Shown: in pieces, positions 26,468-34,522 of the stretch
Numbering within the stretch: position 1 is the stretch's first letter
Layout of the letters: each line of letters opens with the position of its first letter
From: Bifidobacterium apri
Lineage (GTDB): Bacteria > Actinomycetota > Actinomycetes > Actinomycetales > Bifidobacteriaceae
DNA length: 64,000 bases
NCBI RefSeq assembly: GCF_009299485.1
Contig: NZ_WBSO01000013.1
Location: forward strand, 1 to 64,000
Direction: 5' to 3'
Made by a program: the position numbers and the translations under genes
Notes under the pieces: generated by a model
What the model was told of the DNA's origin: nothing
Databases searched by the model: none
What the model saw: the letters and a program-made list of their open reading frames with translations, nothing else

Positions 26468-26779
26468 ATTGACTCCGATCCTTGCCTATGTACTATGTTT
26501 ATTCTACGCAAATCACGGCAATGGCGCGTAAGGCTGTACGGGCGCCCAGGGTCTCGTGTCCACGGATCGATTTCCTCGTCCATGAACTCGTGTATAGTAG
26601 AAGAGTTGCTTTGGCGACTTGTTCGCCACGCTTTGGCGAGGGAGGTGCACGCCTCCGTTATCGACTCGGCTGATGGCACGGCACCTTCTGGTGTTCGGGA
26701 ATCGGCGCGTCGGCGCGCCGAAACAACACTGGATCGGGAACAATCCCGCTCTTGGAACCCCAACATGAAGGAGAGCCAT
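26468..26779 (+). promoter_or_regulatory. Long leader region of rplY with candidate promoter
   Basis: This 312-base gap separates the divergent hydrolase and rplY genes. TATAGT at 26593-26598 is a possible -10, which would give a leader of about 175 nt. The leader contains several local inverted repeats, such as GGCGACTTGTTCGCC and GGAGGTGCACGCCTCC near 26625-26660. I cannot assign it to a known riboswitch or ribosomal-protein leader. Confidence 0.35.
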
Positions 26780-27424
26780 ATGGCAACCAACACCATCACC
26801 CTCGAAGGCGAAGTCCGCGACCAGTTCGGCAAGGGCGTCGCCCGCCGTCTGCGCGTAGCCAACAAGATCCCGGCGACCATCTACGCCGGCGGCAACCAGC
26901 CTGTGTTCGTCACCCTTCCGATGAAGGAGACCACGCTGGCACTGCGCCACACCAACGCGCTGTTCACCATCAACTTCGGCGGCGACTCCAAGATCGCAGT
27001 CGTCAAGGACGTTCAGCGCAACCCTGTCAAGCGTATCGTCGAGCACGTTGACTTCTACGAGGTCAAGGCCGGCGAGAAGATCGACGTCGAGGTCCCGGTC
27101 TTCGTCGAAGGCACCCCGAAGGGCGCTGCTGTCGCATTCGTCGACATCCAGGAGCTCAAGGTGCGCGCCGACGTGTCCAACCTGCCTGAGCGTATCGTCA
27201 TTAACGTTGACGGCATGACCGACGGCACCAAGGTCTTCGCCAAGGACGTTGAGCTGCCGGAAGGCGCTGAGCTCGACATCGACGATCCGGAAGAGTCCGT
27301 GGTCACCGTTGAGGTGCCTGAGGACGCCACCGAGTCCACCGCCGAGACCGCTGACGCGACTGCCGCCCCGGCTGCTGACGCCGCTGCTGCTCCGGCCGCT
27401 GACGCCGCTGCGGACAACAAGTGA
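26780..27424 (+). CDS. rplY: 50S ribosomal protein L25/general stress protein Ctc
   Basis: 214 residues, the long CTC form. Binds 5S rRNA in the large subunit. The N-terminal L25 domain (ITLEGEVRDQFGKGVARRLR) is followed by the TL5/CTC C-terminal beta domain (VEVPVFVEGTPKGAA) and an Ala/Asp-rich tail. The ATG at 26780 follows AAGGAGAG at 26767-26774. Expressed alone, with a strong terminator 56 bases downstream. Codon use is strongly biased, as in highly expressed genes. Confidence 0.95.
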   Translation: MATNTITLEGEVRDQFGKGVARRLRVANKIPATIYAGGNQPVFVTLPMKETTLALRHTNALFTINFGGDSKIAVVKDVQRNPVKRIVEHVDFYEVKAGEKIDVEVPVFVEGTPKGAAVAFVDIQELKVRADVSNLPERIVINVDGMTDGTKVFAKDVELPEGAELDIDDPEESVVTVEVPEDATESTAETADATAAPAADAAAAPAADAAADNK

Positions 27425-27479
27425 TCCGCCGCCGGGCGCTATAGCGGATACGCAAAGCCCCGGCAGTATGGAATAGACA

Positions 27480-27510
27480 GGGACCCCGCCACTGTGCGGG
27501 GTCCCGCCAT
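27480..27510 (+). terminator. Intrinsic terminator after rplY
   Basis: A perfect 10-bp stem pairs 27480-27489 with 27496-27505 around a six-base loop. The T tract is absent, so termination may be partial. Confidence 0.65.
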
Positions 27511-27648
27511 AATCGGCTCTTTCATAATGTGAACCTCTTCACACATTCGTCCCAGACCTGTGCGAGAGTACTCCTTAGAGCCGGTGCCACAAGTACCAGC
27601 GCAACATACGCAATACCGTGATAACGGTTGATTCAAGAAGAAGTTATT

Positions 27649-28776
27649 ATGACTGAACAATCACATCATGATCCCGCGCAACTCAACAAGCTCGCCGACG
27701 AATTCACCGTCCTGCCCAACGATCACCCGGCTTCGGACGCCAAGCGTCAGGAGCTGATCGACAAGCCGGCTTTCGGTCAGATTTTCTCTGACAACATGGC
27801 CCATATGACGTGGACAGACGGCGAAGGCTGGTCCGATCGCCGTATCGAGCCGTATGGTCCGCTGAAGATGGATCCGGGCGCTTCGGTGCTGCACTACGCT
27901 CAGGAATGCTTCGAAGGTTTGAAGGCGTATCATCACGCCGACGGTTCGATTTGGCTGTTCCGCCCGGATGCGAACGCCGAGCGTTTCCAGAACTCCGCCA
28001 AGCGTCTGTATCTGCCGGAGCTGCCGATTGATGATTTCCTCGGCTCCGTCGCAGCGCTGGTTCGTCGCGATGCCAACTGGGTGCCGACCCGCCGCGAGTA
28101 CACCCTGTACATGCGTCCGTTCATGTTCGCTTCCGAGCCGTTCCTCGGCGTGCGTGCCCCGAAGGAAGTCGATTATTGCGTGATCGCCTCCCCGTCCGGT
28201 CCTTACTTCCCGGGTGGTGTGAAGCCGGTCAGCATCTGGATCGAAGACAAGTGGTTCCGCGTCGGTCCTGGCGGCACGGGCTTCGCCAAGTGCGGCGGCA
28301 ACTACGCCGCTTCGCTGCTCGGTGAGTACACGGGCATCAAGAACGGCTGCGAGCAGGTGTGCTTCGTGGATGCTGCGACGAAGACCTACCTTGAGGAGCT
28401 CGGTGGCATGAACATGTTCATCGTGCACAAGGACGGTCACCTGGAGACCCCGTCGCTCACGGGCAACATTCTGCCTGGCGTGACCCGTCGTTCGATCATC
28501 CAGCTCGCGCAGGATGACGGCCACGATGTGGTCGAAGGCATGATCAAGTTCGATCAGCTGGTCGAAGACATTAAGTCCGGCGAGGTCACCGAAGTGTTCG
28601 CTTGCGGCACCGCCGCCATCATCACTCCGATTGGGCGCTTCAAGTCCAACGACATCGACGTGACCGTCGCCGACGGCGGTTCCGGCGAGCTGACCATGAA
28701 GCTGCGCAACCAGCTGCTCGGTATTCAGCTTGGCGAGATCGAAGATCCGCACAACTGGATGTGGAAGGTCTGCTGA
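27649..28776 (+). CDS. ilvE: Branched-chain amino acid aminotransferase
   Basis: 375 residues. PLP fold-type IV enzyme that makes or breaks leucine, isoleucine and valine with glutamate. The PLP-binding region GGTGFAKCGGNYAASL holds the expected Lys, and EVFACGTAAIITPIG is the family C-terminal signature. QECFEGLKAYHHADGSIWLFRPDAN is typical of the long BCAT group. The ATG at 27649 follows AAGAAG; a TTG seven codons upstream is less likely. Monocistronic. A short inverted repeat TGTGAA-CCTC-TTCACA at 27528-27543 lies upstream and could be an operator. Confidence 0.95.
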   Translation: MTEQSHHDPAQLNKLADEFTVLPNDHPASDAKRQELIDKPAFGQIFSDNMAHMTWTDGEGWSDRRIEPYGPLKMDPGASVLHYAQECFEGLKAYHHADGSIWLFRPDANAERFQNSAKRLYLPELPIDDFLGSVAALVRRDANWVPTRREYTLYMRPFMFASEPFLGVRAPKEVDYCVIASPSGPYFPGGVKPVSIWIEDKWFRVGPGGTGFAKCGGNYAASLLGEYTGIKNGCEQVCFVDAATKTYLEELGGMNMFIVHKDGHLETPSLTGNILPGVTRRSIIQLAQDDGHDVVEGMIKFDQLVEDIKSGEVTEVFACGTAAIITPIGRFKSNDIDVTVADGGSGELTMKLRNQLLGIQLGEIEDPHNWMWKVC

Positions 28777-28820
28777 GACCAAGCACATCGGCTGAAACCC
28801 ATACCGTTTCGGTCTTTCTG

Positions 28821-28857
28821 TAACAGGGCGATTCCTTTCGGGGAGTCGCCCTGTTAC
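28821..28857 (+). terminator. Intrinsic terminator after ilvE
   Basis: A stem of about 13-15 bp with one wobble pairs 28821-28835 with 28842-28856 around a small loop. It lies 45 bases after the stop. Confidence 0.75.
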
Positions 28858-28949
28858 GGTATAGAGAAAGAAGTCCGCGAGCGTATCAGCCCGCGAACCG
28901 TCCCGTGTCCCGCCGCTGCGACCACACCATGCAACCTGGAGGCATGATC

Positions 28950-29708
28950 ATGACTGTCACCGTCACACTCGAAAGCAATGGCTTCTTCCTCGGTATCGAA
29001 TATGTGGCTGTGTTCTGTTGCGGTCTGCTGGGCGGGCTTGCCGCGGTGCGCAAACATTACGATTTGTTCGCCATCGTGCTGACGACATGGCTGACGGCGT
29101 TGGGCGGGGGACTGGTGCGCGACGTTGTGCTTGGGGCGCTTCCTCCTGTCGGCATTTCGGACAGGAACATGGTGTTCACCACGCTCGCCGCGGGGTTGCT
29201 CGTCGCTGTGATTCATCCTGAAGTCGATAAGTTGAAATGGCCGATGCTCGTTCTTGACGCGCTTGCCCTTGGATTGTTCGCCGTGAACGGTACGCAGAAG
29301 GCTCTGATGTACGGCACGAGCGGGATGACTGCCGTGTTTCTCGGCATGTTCACGGCCTTGGCCGGAGGCCTTATTCGTGACACGCTGCTCAACGAAGTGC
29401 CGATGGTCGTCCGCGACCGCCACTGGTATGCCTTCCCCTCATTGGTCGGGTGCCTGTTGACGGTCCTGTCGTATCGTCTTGAAATGCATGCGGTCATCAC
29501 CTACGCGCAGGAGATCGCCTTCGATGTGGCCATTGTGGTCCTTGTCGTGCTGATGCGCACACTGTCAGTGAAATTCGATATCAAACTTCCGGGAGCTGTG
29601 CCGCGGGAGCATGCGGTCACCCTTCCGGAAGCGATGCACCGTTCGTATCACCATCACGAGGAGCATACGCAGGCCGGTACGTCTCAGGATGATGAACAGA
29701 AGCAGTAA
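28950..29708 (+). CDS. TRIC-type cation channel family (UPF0126) membrane protein
   Basis: 252 residues. Seven-helix protein with two internal repeats: GGGLVRDVVLGALPPV in the first and GGLIRDTLLNEVPMV in the second, the GG.(I/V)RD motif that defines the family. Prokaryotic TRIC homologues form trimeric K+-permeable channels; older annotation called the domain a glycine transporter. A His/Asp/Gln-rich cytosolic tail follows after residue 205. GGAGG at 28938-28942 fits the ATG at 28950 better than the one at 28944. No neighbour suggests the substrate. Confidence 0.88.
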   Translation: MTVTVTLESNGFFLGIEYVAVFCCGLLGGLAAVRKHYDLFAIVLTTWLTALGGGLVRDVVLGALPPVGISDRNMVFTTLAAGLLVAVIHPEVDKLKWPMLVLDALALGLFAVNGTQKALMYGTSGMTAVFLGMFTALAGGLIRDTLLNEVPMVVRDRHWYAFPSLVGCLLTVLSYRLEMHAVITYAQEIAFDVAIVVLVVLMRTLSVKFDIKLPGAVPREHAVTLPEAMHRSYHHHEEHTQAGTSQDDEQKQ

Positions 29709-29719
29709 AACAAAACGTT

Positions 29720-29782
29720 GAGGGGCGCCCCGCGAACAGTGCGGAGCGCCCCTCATACTGAGAATCCCAAACGTGGGATTCT
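29720..29782. terminator. Two terminator hairpins between convergent TRIC gene and rpsT
   Basis: The first stem (GAGGGGCGC at 29720-29728 with 29746-29754) suits the plus-strand gene. The second (nine perfect pairs, 29761-29769 with 29774-29782, four-base loop) suits rpsT on the minus strand. Confidence 0.7.
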
Positions 29783-29816
29783 GTCAGGCGTTCAAAAGGT
29801 TCAAGCGCCTAGAAGG

Positions 29817-30077
29817 TCACAGTGCGTTGATGGCACGAGCGAGACCGGACTTGCGGTTCGCAGCCTGGTTCTTGTGGATCACGCCTGCACCGGCGGCCTT
29901 GTCAAGCTTCTGGGCTGCGAGCTTGTACGCTTCCTCAGCCTGTGCCTTGTCGCCAGCGGCGATGGCTTCGCGGGTACGACGGACGACGGTCTTCAGGCCG
30001 GACTTCACCGACACGTTGCGCTTGTGCGCCTTCTCGTTGGTCAGGACGCGCTTCTTCTGCGACTTGATGTTTGCCAA
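29817..30077 (-). CDS. rpsT: 30S ribosomal protein S20
   Basis: 86 residues, the usual size. Binds the 5' and 3' domains of 16S r[24 protein letters not shown] is the family start and [20 protein letters not shown] its end. Divergent from lepA, a very common neighbourhood in actinobacteria. Alone in its transcript. Confidence 0.98.
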   Translation of the reverse strand: MANIKSQKKRVLTNEKAHKRNVSVKSGLKTVVRRTREAIAAGDKAQAEEAYKLAAQKLDKAAGAGVIHKNQAANRKSGLARAINAL

Positions 30078-30315
30078 TGTAACTCCAAACGACGGTTGCT
30101 ATAAGGACATACAGGCGTTTATGATACCACGGGACCGGGATAACGCGCCGACAATGACGCGCAGCAGTGCGACGCGGCGAATGTATTTGCCGCGTGGAAC
30201 CGTTAGACTAGAACAATTGGAATTGCGATGCACCCGCCACACAGCACACGGGCGGCATCAACCCACCAACCGACAAGCATCCGGCGCCTGACGTACGGGA
30301 GAAGGAGAACGCTCA

Positions 30316-32196
30316 GTGATTGAACCGCACAACAAACCCGGCTTTACCGATCAGTCGCTGATCCGCAACTTCTGCATCATCGCCCATATCGACCACGGCA
30401 AATCCACCGTCGCCGACAGGATCCTCCAGCTGTCCGGCATCGTCCCGCAGCGGGAAATGCACGACCGTTTCCTTGACCGCATGGATATCGAGCAGGAGCG
30501 CGGCATCACCATCAAATCCCAGGCGGTACGCGTGCCGTGGACCGTCGACGGTACGGAATACACCCTCGGCATGATCGACACACCAGGCCATGTGGACTTC
30601 ACCTATGAGGTATCCCGCGCGCTGGCGGCATGCGAGGGCGCAGTGCTGCTCGTGGACGCCACGCAAGGCATCGAGGCGCAGACCCTGTCCAACCTGTACA
30701 TGGCGATCGACCACGACCTGACCATCATCCCTGTACTCAACAAAATCGACTTGCCCAGCGCGGAGCCTGACAAGCACGCCGAAGAAATCGCCGGTCTCAT
30801 CGGGTGCAAGCCGCAGGATGTGCTTCGGGTCTCCGGCAAAACCGGTGAAGGAGTCGCCGATCTGCTCGACACCATCGTCATGGATGTCCCCGCCCCTCAC
30901 GGGGATCCCAAAGCGCCGGCGAGAGCGCTGATCTTCGATTCGGTGTATGACTCCTACCGCGGCATCGTCACGTATATCCGTATGGTTGACGGCGAACTGA
31001 AATCCCGCGAGAAACTGCACATGATGGGCATCGGCATGACTCACGACCCCATCGAGATCGGCGTGATCAGCCCTGATATGACCCCCACGAAAGCGTTGGG
31101 CGCCGGGGAGGTCGGCTATGTGATCACCGGGGCGAAGGATGTCAGCCAGTCGAAAGTGGGCGACACCATCACATCCGCCATCAAACCGGCGAGCGAACCA
31201 CTGCCCGGATACCGCGACCCCAAACCTATGGTGTATGCCGGCCTGTTCCCGATTGACAACGCGCAATTCCCGGAATTGCGTGACGCGCTCGACAAACTCA
31301 AGCTCAACGACGCTGCGCTGATTTACGAACCCGAGACCTCAGTCGCCTTGGGATTCGGCTTCCGTTGCGGTTTCCTCGGCCTGCTGCATATGGAAATCGT
31401 CTGCGAGCGCCTCGAACGTGAATTCGGGCTTGATCTCATCTCAACCGCCCCGAGCGTGCCGTATGAGGTCACCGCCGAAGACGGCACAGTGCATCACGTC
31501 ACGAATCCGAGCGAATTCCCCGAAGGCAAAATCAAGAAAATCGTCGAGCCCATGGTCGCCGCGGATATCATCACGCCGAAGGAATTCATCGGTTCGGTGA
31601 TGGATTTGTGCCAGGAGCATCGCGGGGAGATGGGCGATATGGAATATCTGAGCCCTGAGCGTGTTGAGATGCATTACCGTATTCCACTGGCCGAAATCGT
31701 GTTCGATTTCTTCGACCAGCTCAAGAGCCGCACCAAGGGCTATGCTTCGCTCGATTACCATGAGGACGGCGAACAGGCGGCTGATTTGGTCAAGGTCGAT
31801 ATCCTGATCCAAGGCGAGAAAGTTGACGCGTTCAGCGCCATCGTGCACCGGGACAAGGCGTATTCCTACGGCGTCATGATGACCAAGAAGCTGCGCGAGC
31901 TCATCCCTCGCCAGCAGTTCGAGATTCCGATTCAGGCGGCTATCGGCTCTAGGATTATTGCACGCGAGAATATCCGCGCCCTGCGTAAGGATGTGCTCGC
32001 CAAATGCTATGGCGGCGATATCACGCGTAAACGCAAGCTGCTTGAGAAGCAGAAGGCCGGCAAGAAGCGCATGAAGATGCTCGGCCATGTCGAGGTGCCG
32101 CAGGAGGCGTTCATCGCGGCGCTTTCGACAGGCGAAGCTGGAACGGACCGGGACACGAAGGACAAGATTCGCGCCGCTCAGAAAGCGGATAACTGA
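30316..32196 (+). CDS. lepA: Elongation factor 4 (LepA)
   Basis: 626 residues, GTG start after GAAGGAG. Translational GTPase that acts on stalled or initiating ribosomes. G motifs are [12 protein letters not shown] (G1), RGITIK (G2), DTPGHVDF (G3), NKIDLP (G4). The C-terminal domain specific to LepA ends with [19 protein letters not shown]. About 100 bases precede hemW, as in many genomes. Confidence 0.97.
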   Translation: MIEPHNKPGFTDQSLIRNFCIIAHIDHGKSTVADRILQLSGIVPQREMHDRFLDRMDIEQERGITIKSQAVRVPWTVDGTEYTLGMIDTPGHVDFTYEVSRALAACEGAVLLVDATQGIEAQTLSNLYMAIDHDLTIIPVLNKIDLPSAEPDKHAEEIAGLIGCKPQDVLRVSGKTGEGVADLLDTIVMDVPAPHGDPKAPARALIFDSVYDSYRGIVTYIRMVDGELKSREKLHMMGIGMTHDPIEIGVISPDMTPTKALGAGEVGYVITGAKDVSQSKVGDTITSAIKPASEPLPGYRDPKPMVYAGLFPIDNAQFPELRDALDKLKLNDAALIYEPETSVALGFGFRCGFLGLLHMEIVCERLEREFGLDLISTAPSVPYEVTAEDGTVHHVTNPSEFPEGKIKKIVEPMVAADIITPKEFIGSVMDLCQEHRGEMGDMEYLSPERVEMHYRIPLAEIVFDFFDQLKSRTKGYASLDYHEDGEQAADLVKVDILIQGEKVDAFSAIVHRDKAYSYGVMMTKKLRELIPRQQFEIPIQAAIGSRIIARENIRALRKDVLAKCYGGDITRKRKLLEKQKAGKKRMKMLGHVEVPQEAFIAALSTGEAGTDRDTKDKIRAAQKADN

Positions 32197-32297
32197 GTAG
32201 ACGGCAGGCCCGCAGACACGGCGGGCCTGGGGGAGCGCCGTCTGATTCGCCGTATGAGACGAATCGATCGACGGCATGATGTGGATTGTGGTATGGC

Positions 32298-33641
32298 ATG
32301 ACGTTCGAGGTGTACATCCACGTGCCTTTTTGTATGAGGCGCTGCGGGTACTGCGATTTCAACACCTATACGGCTCGTGATTTAGGCGAAGGGGCGTCTC
32401 GAGGCAATTACGCGCGGATGGCGGTTCGCGAGATGGAGCTGGTGCGTGCGTGGCAGGCAGCGCATGACATCCGTGAGCAGAAGGCGGCTACGGTGTTTTT
32501 CGGCGGCGGCACGCCCACGATTCTTCCCGCCGCTGACTTGGTCGCCATGCTCGACGCGGTGCGTCGCATCTGGGGGATTGAGCCTGACGCGGAAATCACG
32601 ACTGAGGCGAATCCGGACACTGTCGACGCCAACTATATCAAACGGCTTGCCGACGGTGGGTTCACGAGGATTTCGTTCGGCATGCAGTCCGCCGTGCCCC
32701 ATGTGCTCGCTACCCTTGACCGACGGCATACCCCAGCGAATGTGGAGGCTGGCTTGCGGGCGGCCGATGCGTGCGGGCTGCGTTCCAGTGTGGATCTGAT
32801 TTATGGGGCGCCGGGGGAGAGCTTGGAGGATTGGCGCACATCCGTGCGCACGGCGATAGATCTTGGTGTGCATCATGTTTCCGCATATGCGCTGACCATC
32901 GCCCCACACACCAAGATGGGCCGGATGATCGCCGCCGGCGATCTTCCCCAACCCAGTGATGATGATGAGGCGGCGAAATACGAAATCGCCGATGAGGCTT
33001 TCGCCGACGCCGGGTTGCACTGGTATGAGATCAGCAATTGGGCGCGGCCTGGCTACGAGTCGCGTCACAACTTGGGGTATTGGCGTAACGTCGATTGGGC
33101 TGGTATAGGGCCAGGCGCACATTCGCATTACCGGTTGGACAGGGAAGCTGCCGGGGTGGCGAGCTGCAGCCTGGAAAGCGGGGCTGGCGACAATCCCAAG
33201 TCAAAGGATCTTGGTGCAGATGATGCGGTTGCGCGTCATGATGACGCCGGATTCCGCAAGACCGCGGCGGCCGCCCCCGGCACCTCAAGCATATCGGTGG
33301 CAACCGGTACCGTCGGCTTGCGCGCTTGGGACATTGCCCATCCACGCGCTTGGGCGCATGCGATCAACGCCGGCACCGTGCCATGGGGTGGCTGCGAAGG
33401 CATCACGGCCCAGGAAGACCGCGAGGAGACGCTCATGCTGGGGTTGCGCTTGCGAGAAGGCTTCGACACGTCGCGTTTCGCGGGCATCATTCCCGATGAA
33501 GGGTGGGTCTCTTTGCAATCCGAAGGGCTGGTCACATTGGTGCCCGGTTCGCGTGCCGGTCAAGGGTGCATCGCCGTGCCCACGCTACGCGGCCGGTTGT
33601 TGAACGACCTCATCATAGAACATCTGTTCGATTACCTGTGA
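32298..33641 (+). CDS. hemW: Radical SAM haem chaperone HemW-like protein
   Basis: 447 residues. YIHVPFCMRRCGYCDFN carries C-x3-C-x2-C (Cys12, 16, 19), the radical SAM cluster motif, and FFGGGTPTIL is the GGE-like motif. HemW inserts haem into enzymes; many members were named oxygen-independent coproporphyrinogen oxidase by mistake. Between GPGAHSHY and AWDIAHPRAW, about 50 low-complexity residues (around 290-340) interrupt the usual short link. The ATG at 32298 gives the family-typical start (MTFEVYIHVPFC); no strong ribosome site is seen. Follows lepA. Confidence 0.9.
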   Translation: MTFEVYIHVPFCMRRCGYCDFNTYTARDLGEGASRGNYARMAVREMELVRAWQAAHDIREQKAATVFFGGGTPTILPAADLVAMLDAVRRIWGIEPDAEITTEANPDTVDANYIKRLADGGFTRISFGMQSAVPHVLATLDRRHTPANVEAGLRAADACGLRSSVDLIYGAPGESLEDWRTSVRTAIDLGVHHVSAYALTIAPHTKMGRMIAAGDLPQPSDDDEAAKYEIADEAFADAGLHWYEISNWARPGYESRHNLGYWRNVDWAGIGPGAHSHYRLDREAAGVASCSLESGAGDNPKSKDLGADDAVARHDDAGFRKTAAAAPGTSSISVATGTVGLRAWDIAHPRAWAHAINAGTVPWGGCEGITAQEDREETLMLGLRLREGFDTSRFAGIIPDEGWVSLQSEGLVTLVPGSRAGQGCIAVPTLRGRLLNDLIIEHLFDYL

Positions 33642-33724
33642 CGCGCCGATAGAAGGCGCAACTGCCGTATACCGCCCGGTGACACGGAAATCGAGACGCC
33701 ATTCAGGCTTCGCCGGTGGCATGC

Positions 33725-34360
33725 TCAGAGAGCCCGTCCGGGGCATACCTCGCTGAACACGCAGCCTTCGCACACCGGCTGCTTGCGGCAATGGTTCTTG
33801 CCATGTTCGAGCAGCAGCCAGTGGTACCACCCGTAGACCCGGTAATCGGCGGGCAGGCCGGATTCGAAGAAGCGGCGGATTTGCCGGTCGTCGCTGAACC
33901 CGTACCCCATGCGGTCAAGGAAGCGGCGCGTGTAGGCGTCGATGACGAACGACGGCTTGTGCAACGCGAACACGAGCATCGCGTCCGCGGTTTCCGCGCC
34001 GATGCCCTTCAAACCCAGCAGTTCGCGCCGCAGCCGATGCTGGTCTGCTGTTCGTGCCTGTTCGATGTCGAAGCCATACCTGCGGTACCATTCGGTGACC
34101 GCTCGGATCGTCGCCGCCTTCGCCTTCATGAAACCGCACGGGCGAATCGTCTCCTGCAGCTGTTCGACAGGCATCGCCAGCACTTTTGCGGGCTCGGGTT
34201 CACCCCATGCGGCGAACACCTTCTCCACCTGCGTCCACGCCGTGTTCTGTACGAGGACGGCGCTGACCATGATTTCGTACGGCGTGCCCGGCCACCATCG
34301 CGGCTTGCCGTAGCCTTCGACCAGTCTGTCGTAGACCTGCTGCGCTGTTAAGCGTTCCAT
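33725..34360 (-). CDS. HhH-GPD DNA glycosylase, EndoIII-related, MagIII-like
   Basis: 211 residues. Base-excision repair enzyme with a helix-hairpin-helix (LKGIGAETAD, 117-126), catalytic Asp141 in VIDAYTRR, and a [4Fe-4S] cluster set Cys191-x5-Cys197-x2-Cys200-x5-Cys206. The Lys that makes endonuclease III a lyase is Glu123 here, so it should act as a monofunctional glycosylase. This pattern matches the 3-methyladenine glycosylase MagIII group better than Nth. ATG 34360 is used. Divergent from the UvrA2-like gene, with 162 bases between the starts. Confidence 0.82.
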   Translation of the reverse strand: MERLTAQQVYDRLVEGYGKPRWWPGTPYEIMVSAVLVQNTAWTQVEKVFAAWGEPEPAKVLAMPVEQLQETIRPCGFMKAKAATIRAVTEWYRRYGFDIEQARTADQHRLRRELLGLKGIGAETADAMLVFALHKPSFVIDAYTRRFLDRMGYGFSDDRQIRRFFESGLPADYRVYGWYHWLLLEHGKNHCRKQPVCEGCVFSEVCPGRAL

Positions 34361-34522
34361 GATCAATCCCGTCTCATCGCGTTATCACGAGCGCCGCCCG
34401 CAGTGATGCATTAGGCCCCCGCTGTGTTCACGGTGTTCAGCATATCGCTGAGCGTATCACTGAATCATTCCGGACGGTCACGGTGCCATGCAAGGATGGA
34501 ACCGGCAATCATGGAGGTAACT

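Noticed and set aside
27528-27543. Operator of ilvE (TGTGAA and TTCACA)
   Set aside because: Only six base pairs long and no clear promoter next to it; noted in the ilvE entry but not claimed.
34430-34470. LexA box between the glycosylase and UvrA2 genes
   Set aside because: GTTCACGGTGTTC is not a GAAC-N4-GTTC dyad.
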